64,000 nucleotides of DNA from Hymenobacter lapidiphilus (GCF_003417065.2 NZ_QVLT01000004.1:1-64000); one strand, 5' to 3'; counted from the stretch's first letter, positions 1 through 9,145 are shown. Notes: generated from the letters alone by a model not told the origin. Numbers and translations are program-made.

Positions 1-600
1 CCGGGCTTGTGGGGTGCTGCTCGGGTCGTTGGGCTGGGTGGGGTCGGGTCGTTGGCCGGGGGTGCCGGGGCCAGCTTTGGGCTGCGTCTGCTGCTCGCGG
101 GGGCCGTCGGGCTGCTTTTTGGGGCTGGCATCGGTGCTAGGCGGGGGCGGTGGGGGCGGGGTGGTACGGCCGGCCAGGAAGCGGCGCAGCACCTCGTAGT
201 TGTAGCGCGCACCCGTGTTACTGGCATCGGCCAGCAGCGACTGACGCAGCAGGGCTACGGCCGGCGCGTATTCGCCCCGGTCGGCGGCCAGGGCGGCCAG
301 CTGCTGCAGGGCTACGCTACGCATTTGCCGGTTAGGGCTGGTCAGCAGGCGGCCGTAGTAGGTGCGGGCCTCGGCGGGCCGGCCGGCTCGCAGGGTGGCG
401 TGGGCCAGGTTTAGCCACAGCGCATCGTCTGTTTCTTTCAATTCCAGCGCGGCTCCGCGGTAAGCTAGGGCCGCCTCGGCGTACTGCCGATTGGCGTAGG
501 CCTCGGCGCCGCGCCGCACGGCCGCGTTGCGGTCGTGGATGCGGGTGAGGCTGCCCCAGAAACTGAACAGTAGCAGTAAGGTAGTCAGCAGGATTTTCAT
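1..600 (-). CDS. TPR-repeat protein of the Bat (aerotolerance-type) operon, C-terminus beyond window
   Basis: Reads leftwards from ATG at 600 and runs off the window edge at codon 200, so the end is not seen. The N-terminus (MKILLTTLLLLFSFW) is a signal peptide or membrane anchor. It is followed by tandem TPR-like helices (about residues 25-145, with the repeated pattern of small and aromatic residues in 'AEALAYRGAALEL' and 'GARYNYEVLRRFLAG') and then a Pro/Gln-rich low-complexity tail. Its start overlaps the stop of the upstream VWA gene in an ATGA, so the two are translationally coupled. In Bacteroidota, BatB (VWA) followed by BatC (TPR) is the usual order, and these proteins sit at the cell envelope. 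Their biochemical role is not settled. Confidence 0.75.
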   Translation of the reverse strand, partial: MKILLTTLLLLFSFWGSLTRIHDRNAAVRRGAEAYANRQYAEAALAYRGAALELKETDDALWLNLAHATLRAGRPAEARTYYGRLLTSPNRQMRSVALQQLAALAADRGEYAPAVALLRQSLLADASNTGARYNYEVLRRFLAGRTTPPPPPPPSTDASPKKQPDGPREQQTQPKAGPGTPGQRPDPTQPNDPSSTPQAR

Positions 601-1598
601 GGCCGGATAACTTTCACAGTCAGCAGAATATCGAGCCCGATAAGCAGCAGCGCCAGTGCCAGCGGGTAGCGGTAGCGGTTGTCAGCCACGGCCACGGTGC
701 GCACCTGCTGGGCCTGGCCCTCTAGCTGGTTGAGGGCGGAGAGCAGCAGCGCAAACTCGTTGCGCTGGTCGGTCAGCTCGAAATACTGGCCGCCGGTTTG
801 CTCGGCGAGGCGGCGCAGCGGGATCGGCACCAGCCGCGTTACAGCATCGCGGCCCCGGGCGTCGCGCACATAGCCCGGCTGGCCGTCGGCGCGCGGAATC
901 CGGCTGCCCTCGGTGGTGCCCACGCCCATGGTAAACACGCGGGCGCCGGAGCGGGCCAGCACCCGCACGGTACCCTCCAGGTTCTCCCCGAAATCCTCGC
1001 CGTCGGTGGCCAGCACTATAGCCGTAGCGCGGGGCGGGATGCCGATAGGAGCTGGTCCGGCAGGGGGCGTGGCCGGGGCGAGGCGGTCGAGCACGAGCTT
1101 GAGCGGCGGCACCAGATCGGTGGTGCCGGCCGGCACGAGGCTGGTTTGCAGGGTGCTAATAAAGAGCTGCAGCGCGTCCTGGTCGTAGGTAAGCGGGCAC
1201 TGCACGTAGGCTTCACCGGCAAATACGATGAGCCCCAGCCGGTCGGCTGGGAAGCGGCGTACCAGCGTGGCCAGCTCGGCCTTCAGTTTCTGCAGCCGCG
1301 AGGGGGGCACGTCGGGCGCGTTCATCGAGCGCGACAAATCCACGAGTAGCCACACGTCTTTGCCAGCAGTGCGTACCGGGTGCTGGGTGAGGCCGTAGGC
1401 GGGGCCGAGTAAAGCGGCGCCCAAAAGGCCACAATACAGCAGGCGCAACGCCAGCTTCCAGATCAGCCGGCCGCCATGCTGGCCCAGCGGGGCGGCCAGC
1501 CGGCGGGTGCGGAGGGCGTAGCCCAGGTAAAGAATAAAAAAAATCAGCGCCGCTGCCGCCTCCGGCCAGCCTGGCAGATACGCCCAGTTCAACGCCAC
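597..1598 (-). CDS. VWA-domain membrane protein, BatB-like
   Basis: Membrane protein with two N-terminal hydrophobic segments, a von Willebrand factor A domain and a C-terminal transmembrane helix (YPLALALLLIGLDILL). The MIDAS metal site is visible as DLSRSMN (DxSxS), with the later Thr and Asp in 'PAGTTDLVPPL' and 'LATDGEDFGE'. The family belongs to the Bat operon of Bacteroidota, and the downstream TPR gene overlaps by four bases. I place the start at GTG 1598 because an ATG further upstream (1769) would put coding sequence across the promoter of tRNA-Ser, and its extra residues look non-coding. No BatA-like gene lies immediately upstream here. Confidence 0.75.
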   Translation of the reverse strand: MALNWAYLPGWPEAAAALIFFILYLGYALRTRRLAAPLGQHGGRLIWKLALRLLYCGLLGAALLGPAYGLTQHPVRTAGKDVWLLVDLSRSMNAPDVPPSRLQKLKAELATLVRRFPADRLGLIVFAGEAYVQCPLTYDQDALQLFISTLQTSLVPAGTTDLVPPLKLVLDRLAPATPPAGPAPIGIPPRATAIVLATDGEDFGENLEGTVRVLARSGARVFTMGVGTTEGSRIPRADGQPGYVRDARGRDAVTRLVPIPLRRLAEQTGGQYFELTDQRNEFALLLSALNQLEGQAQQVRTVAVADNRYRYPLALALLLIGLDILLTVKVIRP

Positions 1599-1727
1599 GG
1601 TAACGGGTTCATGTTCACAATACAACCAGCCAAAAGGGTGGGGCTGCCCCCCGGGCAAAAAGCGCCAATTTGCGGCCTGCAAGCCCCAAATGCAGTAGCA
1701 AGATGGAAGATATTTTTCGGAACAGGG

Positions 1728-1756
1728 TTTGAATCTCCATCCGGCTCGTATATTTG
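1728..1756 (+). promoter_or_regulatory. Bacteroidota-type promoter for tRNA-Ser
   Basis: TTTG at 1728-1731 and TATATTTG at 1749-1756 match the TTTG / TAnnTTTG elements read by the Bacteroidota housekeeping sigma factor. The spacing is 17 bases, a little short of the usual 19-21. The tRNA starts 34 bases downstream. Confidence 0.6.
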
Positions 1757-1789
1757 CAACACCTTTCAACCGGAAAGGACAACCCTTCG

Positions 1790-1877
1790 GGAGAGATGGG
1801 TGAGTGGCTGAAACCAGTAGTTTGCTAAACTGCCGTAGCTCTAAAGGCTACCGGGGGTTCGAATCCCCCTCTCTCCG
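1790..1877 (+). tRNA. tRNA-Ser (GCT)
   Basis: Acceptor arms GGAGAGA (1790-1796) and TCTCTCC (1870-1876) pair, with discriminator G. The anticodon loop TTGCTAA sits on a 5-bp stem and gives anticodon GCT. The long variable arm, about 15 bases between the anticodon stem and the T arm (GGGGG TTCGAAT CCCCC), is typical of serine tRNAs. CCA is not encoded. Confidence 0.93.
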
Positions 1878-1888
1878 CGTTTCTTTGA

Positions 1889-1974
1889 ATTAAAAATTAG
1901 GAGTTAAAAGTTGAAGATTTCCGGTTAGCGCAAGCACGGTTGATTTTTAACTTTTAACTCTCAGTTTTTAGTTA
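1889..1974. repeat. AT-rich long inverted repeat between tRNAs
   Basis: The left arm (1889-1920) and right arm (1941-1974) are imperfect reverse complements around GAGTTAAAAGTT / AACTTTTAACTC, with a GC-richer loop. It is AT-rich, unlike the other palindromes in the window. It may act as a transcript hairpin between tRNA-Ser and tRNA-Pro, or be one more family of dispersed intergenic palindromes. Confidence 0.7.
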
Positions 1975-1981
1975 TCCTTTT

Positions 1982-2058
1982 CGGGGTGTAGCGTAGCCCG
2001 GTATCGCGCCTGCTTTGGGAGCAGGAGGCCGCAGGTTCGAATCCTGCCACCCCGACCA
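1982..2058 (+). tRNA. tRNA-Pro (TGG)
   Basis: Acceptor CGGGGTG (1982-1988) pairs with CACCCCG (2048-2054), followed by discriminator A and an encoded CCA (2056-2058). The anticodon loop TTTGGGA gives anticodon TGG. The D arm (GCGTAGCCCGGT) and T arm (GCAGG TTCGAAT CCTGC) are standard. Confidence 0.95.
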
Positions 2059-2066
2059 GCATTTAG

Positions 2067-2102
2067 CCGTCAGCCCGCCTTTGGGGCGGGCGGCTTTTTG
2101 CT
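2067..2102 (+). terminator. Rho-independent terminator after tRNA-Pro
   Basis: The GC-rich hairpin GCCCGCC (2073-2079) / GGCGGGC (2085-2091), extended by GCCGTC outside, is followed by GGC and a run of five T. Confidence 0.75.
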
Positions 2103-2156
2103 TTTTAGAACTTGCTCTATTGTTGAATAGTGCGTTTCACTTTGTCAACCCAACCC

Positions 2157-2230
<74 letters not shown>

Positions 2231-2237
2231 CAGCGAG

Positions 2238-2273
2238 AAAAACCACTTAGCAGCTGTACTAAGTGGTTTTTTT
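2238..2273 (+). terminator. Rho-independent terminator after tRNA-Arg
   Basis: AAACCACTTAG pairs with CTAAGTGGTTT around a short loop and is followed directly by a run of T. The A-run on the 5' side means it could terminate in both directions. Confidence 0.85.
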
Positions 2274-2314
2274 GTGGCCGGCTTAGTTGTTTCGCAACAA
2301 GTGCGGCTGCCCCT

Positions 2315-2322
2315 TATCTTTG
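2315..2322 (+). promoter_or_regulatory. TATCTTTG promoter box just before the 2329 start codon
   Basis: TATCTTTG matches the Bacteroidota TAnnTTTG element. It ends only 6 bases before the ATG at 2329, so transcription would begin at or next to the start codon. A candidate upstream TTG (2287-2289) is about 25 bases away. Confidence 0.5.
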
Positions 2323-2328
2323 TTCCTT

Positions 2329-2622
2329 ATGAAAGCGCCCCTTTTTCATCCCGGCCAGGAAGTCATCTGTACCAACGACGACTTTACCATGCTGCTGGTG
2401 CAGAATCCCAATATCCAGACGCCTAAGCGCGGCCCAATCTACACCGTGCGCGACGTGTACGACACGCACAACGGCTTTGGCATTACGCTGCACCAGATTA
2501 ATAATGCGGCCGTGGCGCCCGGCTTCCCGGAAGCCAATTTTCACGAGTCGCGCTTTGCGCTAGTGCCGCCGCTGGAGGAAGTCGATATTTCGGCGGCCAT
2601 TGAGGAAACGGTTACAGTCTGA
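2329..2622 (+). CDS. Small conserved protein of unknown function, SH3-like pattern
   Basis: 97 residues, no signal peptide or membrane segment. The sequence (FHPGQEVICTNDDF near residue 6, then 'GPIYTVRDVYDTHNGFGITL') has the beta-strand-rich pattern of small SH3-like barrel proteins that occur as uncharacterised genes in Bacteroidota. I do not know its function. I chose the ATG at 2329 rather than upstream in-frame codons because of the promoter box at 2315-2322. It stands alone, between the tRNA cluster and a TonB receptor gene. Confidence 0.7.
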   Translation: MKAPLFHPGQEVICTNDDFTMLLVQNPNIQTPKRGPIYTVRDVYDTHNGFGITLHQINNAAVAPGFPEANFHESRFALVPPLEEVDISAAIEETVTV

Positions 2623-2777
2623 AAACGGGTTGCGGATATGGAGTGGGCGGCCTACTGGCAAAACACAGTGAGCCGTACACAGCGGGAGGGAAATTATAAA
2701 GCACCTCATCTAGCCATCAGTTACACCCCTGTTGCGCCGGCCGCGTCTACCTTTTCGCTGACTCCGACTGTCGCCTA

Positions 2778-5408
2778 ATGAAGCATTATTTACGCGCAAT
2801 CCGCCGCCGGGCGCTGGCGGGGCTGACTGTGGCGGCCGCTACTGCTGTTAGTCCGGTCCTGGCGCAGCAGGCGGCCGCGCCGGCCGATACTACCCGCCGG
2901 CCGGTAGTGCTGGGCGAGGTGGTGGTGACTGCCTCCAAGGTGGAGGAAAGTATTCTGCAGTCGCCGGTGACGGTGGAGAAGCTCAATGCGCGGGCCTTGC
3001 GCCTGTCGCCTGCGCCCTCGTTTTTTGATGCCCTGGAGCAGGTGAAAGGCGTGCAGGTGATTACGCCCAGCCTGGGATTCAAGGTGCTCAACGCTCGCGG
3101 CTTTGCCAACACCACCAACGTGCGCTTCGCCCAGCTCGTGGACGGTATTGATAACCAAGCACCTCACATCGGCGGACCGATTGGCAATGTGCTCGGGCCG
3201 AGCGACCTGGATATTAAGAGTGTGGAAATCGTGCCCGGCACGGCCGCCGCGCTCTACGGGCTCAATGCCATCAACGGACTGGCCAATTTCAGCACCCGCA
3301 ACCCTTTTGCGAGCGAGGGGCTGAGCGTGCAGCAGAAGGTGGGCGTCAACCACCTGAACGACCCGAACACTGGCGCGCGACCTTACTCCGAAACCAGCCT
3401 GCGCTACGCCAAAGCGCTGGGGCCGAAGTGGGCGTTTAAGGTGAACGGGACTTATCTGCGAGGTTACGACTGGATGGCCATGGACCCGACCGATATCAAC
3501 CCCAACGGCAACGCCAGCACCGGCCTGCTGGGGCCCGACAACCCCGCCCGCGACCCGGTGAGCAGCTACGGCAACGAATCATCAAACCGCACGACGCTGA
3601 CGCTGGGCGGCCGGAGCTACCAGGTGGCCCGCACCGGCTATCAGGAACGCGACGTGGTGGATTATCATCTGCAGACGCTGAAATACGACGCGGCCCTGCA
3701 CTACAGACCAAATGCCCGTACCGAGCTGGCCTACACCTACCGCGGGGCCGGTTTCGACAACGTGTACCAGCGCAGCAACCGCTTCCAGCTGGCCGACTAC
3801 CGCCTGCAGCAGCACGCCCTGCAGCTGACGACGCCCGTGGTGCAGGCGCGGGCTTATTTCACGCAGGAAAATACCGGCAAAAGCTACAACCTACGTTCGG
3901 CCGCCGAAAACCTCGACCGCAGCTTCAAGCCTGACAAGAACTGGAACGCCGATTACACCACCGAGTGGAACCGTGCCGTGGGGCAGGGCCAGACCGTGGC
4001 CGCCGCCCACGCCGCGGCCCGCGTGTTTGCCGATACCGGCCGCCTGCAGCCCGGCACTCCGGAGTTCCGGCAGCGCCTCAACGCGCTGGCCGACATCAAC
4101 AACTGGGACCAGGGTGCGGCTTTGCGGGTGCGAGCCGATTTGCTGCACGCCGAAGTGCAGGCCAACCTGGGCGCGGCCCTGCGGCAGGGCGGTAGTAAGG
4201 GCCTGCCGGCCTGGGCCGATGTGCTCGTCGGGACCGACCACCGCACCCACTTCGTGCAGCCCGATGGTAACTACTTCATCAACCCTAACCCCGGCCGCGA
4301 CCAGTTCAGCACCCTGGCCTACGGCAAAACCGGCGGCTTTGCACAGGTGGGGGCGCGGCTGCTGCCGGGCGAGAAGCTCCGCCTCACGGCCACGCTGCGG
4401 GCCGATAAGAACCGCTACTTCAGTATCCGCTTCAACCCCCGCCTCACGGCCGTGTACTCGCCCACGGTCCGCCACAACTTCCGGCTCAGCTACCAGAGCG
4501 GCTACCGCTTCCCCAGTCTGTTCGAGGGGTTTTCTAACGTGAATAGCGGGCAGGTGAAGCGCATCGGCGGGCTGCGGGTGATGTCGGATGGGGTGTTTGA
4601 AGGCAGCTACCTGCGCAGTTCCATCGACGCCTTTAATGCGGCGGTAACTCAGGGCGTGAATACCGGCGGGCTGACCCGCAGCCAGGCCATTGCTGCTAAC
4701 CAGAACCGGCTCGTGGCCAACCCCTACACCTATATCAAACCCGAGTTCGTGCGCTCCTGGGAGGTGGGCTACAAGGCGGCCCTGCTGCCCGGCGGCCGCC
4801 TGCTGGCCGACGTGGACTTCTACTACAACACCTACCGCGACTTTATAGCCCAGGTGGAAGCCTACGTGCCGCTGGCCCCCGACGGGCAGTCCCTGCCAGC
4901 TGAAGCCAGCGCCAACGCCGTGGCCACCGCCCTCAACGCCCGCGCCACCCAGGCCCGCTACCGCCTCTGGACCAACTCGCGCAGCCGCGTGTACAACTAT
5001 GGCGGCTCGCTGGGCCTGCGCTATGATGTGCCCGGCGGCCTGCTGGCCGGGGCCAGCACCACCTACGCCCGCCTCGACCGCACCGAAGCCGCCGACGGAC
5101 TAGAGGCCGGGTTCAACACGCCGCGCTGGAGCTACAACCTCAACCTGGGCCATGAAAACGTGTACCGCCACCTGGGTTTCGGCCTCAACTACCGCTGGCA
5201 GCAGGGATACTTCTCCGAAACCTTCCTTGTGAGCGGCAACGTGCCGGCCTACGGCACGCTCGATGCCCAACTCAGCTACCACCTGCCTGCGCCTAACCTG
5301 CGGCTGAAACTCGGGGCCAGCAACGTGCTCAACAACTCCTACGTCAGCTACCTCGGCGGCCCCGGCGTGGGCGGGTTGTACTACGCACAAGTGACCTACG
5401 GACTGTAA
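2778..5408 (+). CDS. TonB-dependent outer-membrane receptor
   Basis: 876 residues. The N-terminal signal peptide ends near 'SPVLAQQ' (about residue 30). A TonB-box-like stretch and plug domain follow ('VVLGEVVVTASKVEE' at about 43-58; 'VKGVQVITPSLGFKVLNARG', 'DGIDNQAPHIGG', and 'VEIVPGTAAALYG' at about 150-165). A long beta-barrel then ends in 'GLYYAQVTYGL'. There is no CarboxypepD-like N-terminal extension, unlike the receptor at 21523. Such receptors import scarce ligands across the outer membrane using TonB energy. The ligand cannot be read from the sequence, and no SusD-like partner is adjacent. Confidence 0.9.
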   Translation: MKHYLRAIRRRALAGLTVAAATAVSPVLAQQAAAPADTTRRPVVLGEVVVTASKVEESILQSPVTVEKLNARALRLSPAPSFFDALEQVKGVQVITPSLGFKVLNARGFANTTNVRFAQLVDGIDNQAPHIGGPIGNVLGPSDLDIKSVEIVPGTAAALYGLNAINGLANFSTRNPFASEGLSVQQKVGVNHLNDPNTGARPYSETSLRYAKALGPKWAFKVNGTYLRGYDWMAMDPTDINPNGNASTGLLGPDNPARDPVSSYGNESSNRTTLTLGGRSYQVARTGYQERDVVDYHLQTLKYDAALHYRPNARTELAYTYRGAGFDNVYQRSNRFQLADYRLQQHALQLTTPVVQARAYFTQENTGKSYNLRSAAENLDRSFKPDKNWNADYTTEWNRAVGQGQTVAAAHAAARVFADTGRLQPGTPEFRQRLNALADINNWDQGAALRVRADLLHAEVQANLGAALRQGGSKGLPAWADVLVGTDHRTHFVQPDGNYFINPNPGRDQFSTLAYGKTGGFAQVGARLLPGEKLRLTATLRADKNRYFSIRFNPRLTAVYSPTVRHNFRLSYQSGYRFPSLFEGFSNVNSGQVKRIGGLRVMSDGVFEGSYLRSSIDAFNAAVTQGVNTGGLTRSQAIAANQNRLVANPYTYIKPEFVRSWEVGYKAALLPGGRLLADVDFYYNTYRDFIAQVEAYVPLAPDGQSLPAEASANAVATALNARATQARYRLWTNSRSRVYNYGGSLGLRYDVPGGLLAGASTTYARLDRTEAADGLEAGFNTPRWSYNLNLGHENVYRHLGFGLNYRWQQGYFSETFLVSGNVPAYGTLDAQLSYHLPAPNLRLKLGASNVLNNSYVSYLGGPGVGGLYYAQVTYGL

Positions 5409-5531
5409 GCAAGTAGTTGTATGGCACTGCAAGCGCCGCGCATAGTAGGAATCACTCTACCGCAGGGATGGAATGCCGTCGAACAAAGAGTGAGACGCAA
5501 GTGCCTACTCAATCAATCCTTCATCAAGCGC

Positions 5532-7109
5532 CTACCGATATTCTACGGGTATTTCAGTGATGGGCCGAATCAGCATATGGCGGTAGTATGCCTCCGCTGC
5601 CTCCGACTGGAGCTGAATTTTACCATTGACAAGTGGTACGATTGAGCCATCCGGCTTCCGCTCCCGCGAGTTTTCCAGTATCATCATTATCTGGCCATTA
5701 ACGATGTGCATACTCTTCTGCCCCAGACATATCAGTTCGACCGTATTCCACTGGCCCAGCGGGTTCTCGTTGTTGCGGCCGCGTCGGCAGCGGCCCGGCT
5801 GCCCCATTCCGAACGGCTGCAAGGGAGCCGTGGGCGTATAAATCCATTCGGTTTCTTTGTCTGCCAGTTTGTAAACTGCCTTGATGTCCATGCCCGGCCC
5901 CAGCGCGAAGTAGTCGCCCATGTCCGATTCCTGGATTTGCATTTCCTGCGACAACATCCAAACATTCCAAAAAGCCCCGTGGCTGCCTTTGGCGTGGTAG
6001 AGAATGCCGTTGTCTCGCTTATCATTTAGTCGGGGTTCGTACTTGCTGGTGCCCCAGCGAAACTCCGCTTTGAAATGGTAGTTACCGTGTTCCTGTTTGG
6101 TGCTTAGCCCCCCGTAAATCTGCCCGGATACGCGCAGTTCGGGGGTTCCGTCATTCATCGCCACGCTAAACACGTCCAGTGGGTCGTTGTGCAGGCCCAG
6201 CGGGGTGCCGGTGATGCCATCGGTACTCGTATAGCCGGGCAAACCGACGCTATAATGAGGGACGCCAATAAACTTATCCCATTGCGTTAATGATTTATCC
6301 AGCAGCGTATTCCACAGATAGGTCGGGGCCGAAGCAGGCGTTAGTACCCGTTTTGAAGTGCCGGTAGCATACTGGATACCGCCCAGCAGGTGCTGCAAAA
6401 ACAGCGGCTCCTGGTAGCTTTCGTCGGTGTGGCCACCAGCCGTATAAAAGGAGCGCCCGCCTTGGTAGCCATGATACCAGGCAATGGGATGATTGTTGCC
6501 ATGAATGCCCCCGGAATAGCTGCGCTCATCCAGGTTCACCAACACCTGCACATCCGGCGACAACTCCCGGAAATTGTACCATTCATCGTTCCGCTGCCAT
6601 TCGTCGGGCAGGAAAGCCGTGGCATCGTGGTTCTTGTCTACCACGCGCAGGGTTGCTTGCTGGATAGCCGGGTGTCCGTTGAAATAAGCGCCGACCAAGC
6701 CATTGTACCAGGGCCAGTCATATTCGGTATCGGTGGCGGCATGAATGCCAACAAACCCATTGCCGGCACTGAAATATTGCTCAAACGCCTGCTGTTGCGC
6801 CGCATTCAGCACATCGCCGGTGGTGCTCAAAAAGACCACCGCTTTGTATCGGGCCAAAATAGCCGGGGTGAAGTTGGCCGCCATCCTGGTTGTATCTACT
6901 TCGAACCGATTTGCCGCGCCCAGTTTCTGGAGAGCCGTAATAGCCGCCGGAATCGAGGTATGAAAGTAGCCGGCCGTTTTATAGAATACCAGCACCTTCG
7001 CCGGTGGCTCCGGGGTAGCCGGCGCGTCATCGTCGGAAGAGTTGCAGCTACACAGGCAGGCAGTGGCCAGCAGATACAGCAATAAATAGGGGCGCAGGAG
7101 TAAGGGCAT
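5532..7109 (-). CDS. Lipoprotein with ThuA domain and DUF1080 (3-keto-disaccharide hydrolase-type) domain
   Basis: 525 residues. The lipoprotein signal has its lipobox at 'ATACLCSC', followed by an acidic linker (SDDD). Residues about 38-255 are a ThuA domain (trehalose-utilisation, amidotransferase fold) with 'VGIHAATDTEYDWPWY', 'NDEWYNF' and 'GGRSFYTAGGHTDESY'. Residues about 270-525 are a DUF1080/concanavalin-like domain with 'LTQWDKFIGVPHY', 'NYHFKAEFRWG' and 'DNGILYHAKGSHGAFWN'. DUF1080 members include 3-keto-disaccharide hydrolases, so a surface role in breakdown of oxidised sugars is likely but inferred. It is transcribed towards the TonB receptor, so it is not in that operon. Confidence 0.88.
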   Translation of the reverse strand: MPLLLRPYLLLYLLATACLCSCNSSDDDAPATPEPPAKVLVFYKTAGYFHTSIPAAITALQKLGAANRFEVDTTRMAANFTPAILARYKAVVFLSTTGDVLNAAQQQAFEQYFSAGNGFVGIHAATDTEYDWPWYNGLVGAYFNGHPAIQQATLRVVDKNHDATAFLPDEWQRNDEWYNFRELSPDVQVLVNLDERSYSGGIHGNNHPIAWYHGYQGGRSFYTAGGHTDESYQEPLFLQHLLGGIQYATGTSKRVLTPASAPTYLWNTLLDKSLTQWDKFIGVPHYSVGLPGYTSTDGITGTPLGLHNDPLDVFSVAMNDGTPELRVSGQIYGGLSTKQEHGNYHFKAEFRWGTSKYEPRLNDKRDNGILYHAKGSHGAFWNVWMLSQEMQIQESDMGDYFALGPGMDIKAVYKLADKETEWIYTPTAPLQPFGMGQPGRCRRGRNNENPLGQWNTVELICLGQKSMHIVNGQIMMILENSRERKPDGSIVPLVNGKIQLQSEAAEAYYRHMLIRPITEIPVEYR

Positions 7110-7412
7110 AGTCAGGGCTTTCAGAGAATACGGGTCAACTCCAGATACCTAGCGTTGCTGTGCTTGCTGAATTCGGAGAAAAAAGTCAGAAAGTGAGCGA
7201 AAGTATTTGCTTAGTAAGATATTATTTTAAAGAATTATCCTACAAATACCTTAAGATTGACCAGCCTAAGGCAAGAAGCGTTGTAAACGGGTAATTAAAC
7301 TACGTTTTCAATGCTTCTTAATTCAACTCCTTTCTACACCCGAAAAGGCGTCGTTGTAAACATTCCACTGTTGAGCCGGTCCTGTAAGTCTACCCCTTAA
7401 CCCCCTCATATC
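7110..7412. other. AT-rich divergent intergenic region
   Basis: About 300 bases between two divergent genes. It is visibly AT-rich (around 7195-7260 especially) compared with its GC-rich surroundings, as expected for back-to-back promoters. I see no open reading frame, clear operator or strong hairpin. Confidence 0.5.
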
Positions 7413-7712
7413 ATGGTAAAAGTAGGATTGTTCGTACGTCTCGAAGCCAAGCCTGGTAAAGAGCAGGAAGTAGCCGATTTCCTCCGTGGTGGCCTGGCCC
7501 TGGTGGAGCAGGAACCCGACACCGCCACCTGGTACGGCGTGCAGATGGGTCCGACGACCTTCGGCATCTTCGACACGTTTGCCGATGAATCCGGCCGCAA
7601 GGCTCACCTGGGTGGCAAAGTGGCCGAGGCGCTGTTTGCGAAGGCTCCCGAGCTGTTCGCCTCCGCCCCGGCCGTAGAGATGCTCGACATTCTGGCTGCC
7701 AAAGGCGCGTAG
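7413..7712 (+). CDS. Antibiotic biosynthesis monooxygenase (ABM)-fold protein
   Basis: 99 residues with the ferredoxin-like ABM pattern. It starts 'VKVGLFVRLEAKPGKEQEV' and continues with 'TATWYGVQMGPTTFGIFDTF' and 'AHLGGKVAEALF', ending 'VEMLDILAAKGA'. ABM proteins are small dimeric monooxygenases or heme-binding proteins; this subgroup is common and mostly uncharacterised. It is cytoplasmic and a single-gene unit, closed by the terminator at 7733. Confidence 0.85.
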   Translation: MVKVGLFVRLEAKPGKEQEVADFLRGGLALVEQEPDTATWYGVQMGPTTFGIFDTFADESGRKAHLGGKVAEALFAKAPELFASAPAVEMLDILAAKGA

Positions 7713-7732
7713 CCGTTGATACTTTAGAAAAT

Positions 7733-7784
7733 CCGCCTCCCGCTACCACGACCTCCTGATGGTCTGGCAGCGGGAGGCGGTTTT
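7733..7784 (+). terminator. Strong bidirectional terminator
   Basis: CCGCCTCCCGCT (7733-7744) pairs perfectly with AGCGGGAGGCGG (7769-7780), followed by TTTT. AAAA lies on the other side, so it can also stop leftward transcription. It lies 20 bases after the ABM stop codon. Confidence 0.9.
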
Positions 7785-7824
7785 GTGTCGTAGAATCAGA
7801 CTGTAGTTAACCACGTGTTGTAGA

Positions 7825-7865
7825 ACGGTGTAGGGTGCGGGGCTTAGCTTCGCACCCTACGCCGT
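7825..7865. repeat. Short palindrome, family A (GTAGGGTGCGGGGCTT type)
   Basis: ACGGTGTAGGGTGCG (7825-7839) pairs with CGCACCCTACGCCGT (7851-7865). This is the shortest copy of the family found fuller at 10986, 15808, 32012, 44705, 45807 and 48783. The inner CCGCCCGCCGTTGAACG part is missing here. Confidence 0.85.
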
Positions 7866-7895
7866 GCCAACGAATCACTCCGCAACTCGGGTTAG

Positions 7896-9145
7896 TTACC
7901 GCTTGAGTTCCGCCAATAGCCAGACGCTGGTTTCCGGCCCGGCTACCTGCTCCACCAGTTGCAAAAACTCCGTGGTGGTGCTGGTTTTTCGGGCTGCGGA
8001 TGTGGCGAGCAGCTGCAGGAACTGCGCATTGCCGATACGGGTGCGCAGCGCGTGGAGGATGCCGGTGCCCTTGTTGTAAATCACGCGGCGGTGCATGGGA
8101 TACTCGTATTTGTAGCGGTCGAAACCCCAGAGTGGCGGTGTTCCAGTAGTGGTTTGCGCCAAGCGGTTCAACTCTTTCTGGTAGCCTGCTTCGTCGCCGC
8201 TGGCTTGCAGGTAGAGAAGGCTGGAGTAAGTGGCGAAGGCTTCGTTCAGCCAGTCGGTTTCGTCATGAAACGAGCCGTAGCCCCACCATTTATGGCTGAT
8301 TTCGTGGGCCAGCACCAACAAGTCTTCTGTTTTGGCCACGTCGAAATCGGGGTAGGTGATGATGGTGGCGTCATCCAGCAACCCGTATGCCCCTCGGTTG
8401 GTGCCGGGCAGGAAAATGGTGAACCGGGTAATAGGGTCCTGCCGGCCGATAGTGCGGTTGTAAAAAGCCGTAATGACCTCCCCCTGACGGAGCATAACCG
8501 AATCGGTGCGGGCCAGCGGGGCACCGGTTTTAACGAGGGTGATGGGCGGGCTAACAGCGGACACAGTCTCATAGAACTGCTTGGCCACGAAGGCCGTGAG
8601 CTCGATGGCGCTGGTGGTGCCCTGGAAAGTCCAGCGGCCGGCCTTCTGCTGGCTGGGCCGTACGGTGCTCCGCACCTGATAGCCGGGCGGTACCTGCACC
8701 GTAAGCTTATAAGGCAGTACCTCGTATTCCTGGTAAGGGCGGTAAGGCAGCCATTCGCTATGGCCGCTGAGGAAATTTACGTGGTCGGTGTAGTAGCCCT
8801 CGCCGATTTTACCCGTGTACACCAGCTCGATGTAGCGGCTGCGGCGCGGATTTGGAGCGTAGCGAACCTGAATCTGGTGGAGTGTATCGTTTCCATACCC
8901 CGGCACCACCGATGTGATGCGCGGCTGCCCGGCCCGTGGAGCTAGTACCTGTTGCAGCTTTAAGTGGCTGTTCAGGTTCAGCCGCACCACCGACGTGGTA
9001 TCAGAAGCGGGTAGGGTGAAGCGGTAGCGGCAGGTGAAAGAGTGCGTTATCGGGTCGACTTGCAGTTGAACCTGCAGGATGGGGGTTGCCAGGGCCGGGG
9101 AGGCGGTCCGCAGAGGGCCATCAAGAGTAACAGAAGATATTTCAC
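7896..9145 (-). CDS. M1-type zinc metallopeptidase-like protein, frameshift near N-terminus
   Basis: The body is an M1 aminopeptidase-like protein: HEISH zinc motif in 'VLAHEISHKWWGYGS', with the third ligand Glu in 'WLNEAFATYSSLLYL' about 20 residues later. The usual N-terminal beta domain precedes it ('ILQVQLQVDPITHSFTCRYR'). The main frame stays open upstream to 9329 but shows no signal peptide there. In the neighbouring frame, GTG at 9145 begins a perfect signal peptide (VKYLLLLLMALCG) that runs out of frame at about 9100-9115, in CCGCCTCCCCGGCCC. I therefore take 9145 as the start with a one-base indel. It probably acts in the periplasm or at the outer surface. Confidence 0.75.

Noticed and set aside
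1599..1769. ATG at 1769 as start of the VWA gene
   Set aside because: It would make coding sequence cover the promoter of tRNA-Ser, and the extra 57 residues are Cys/Trp-rich without similarity to the family.
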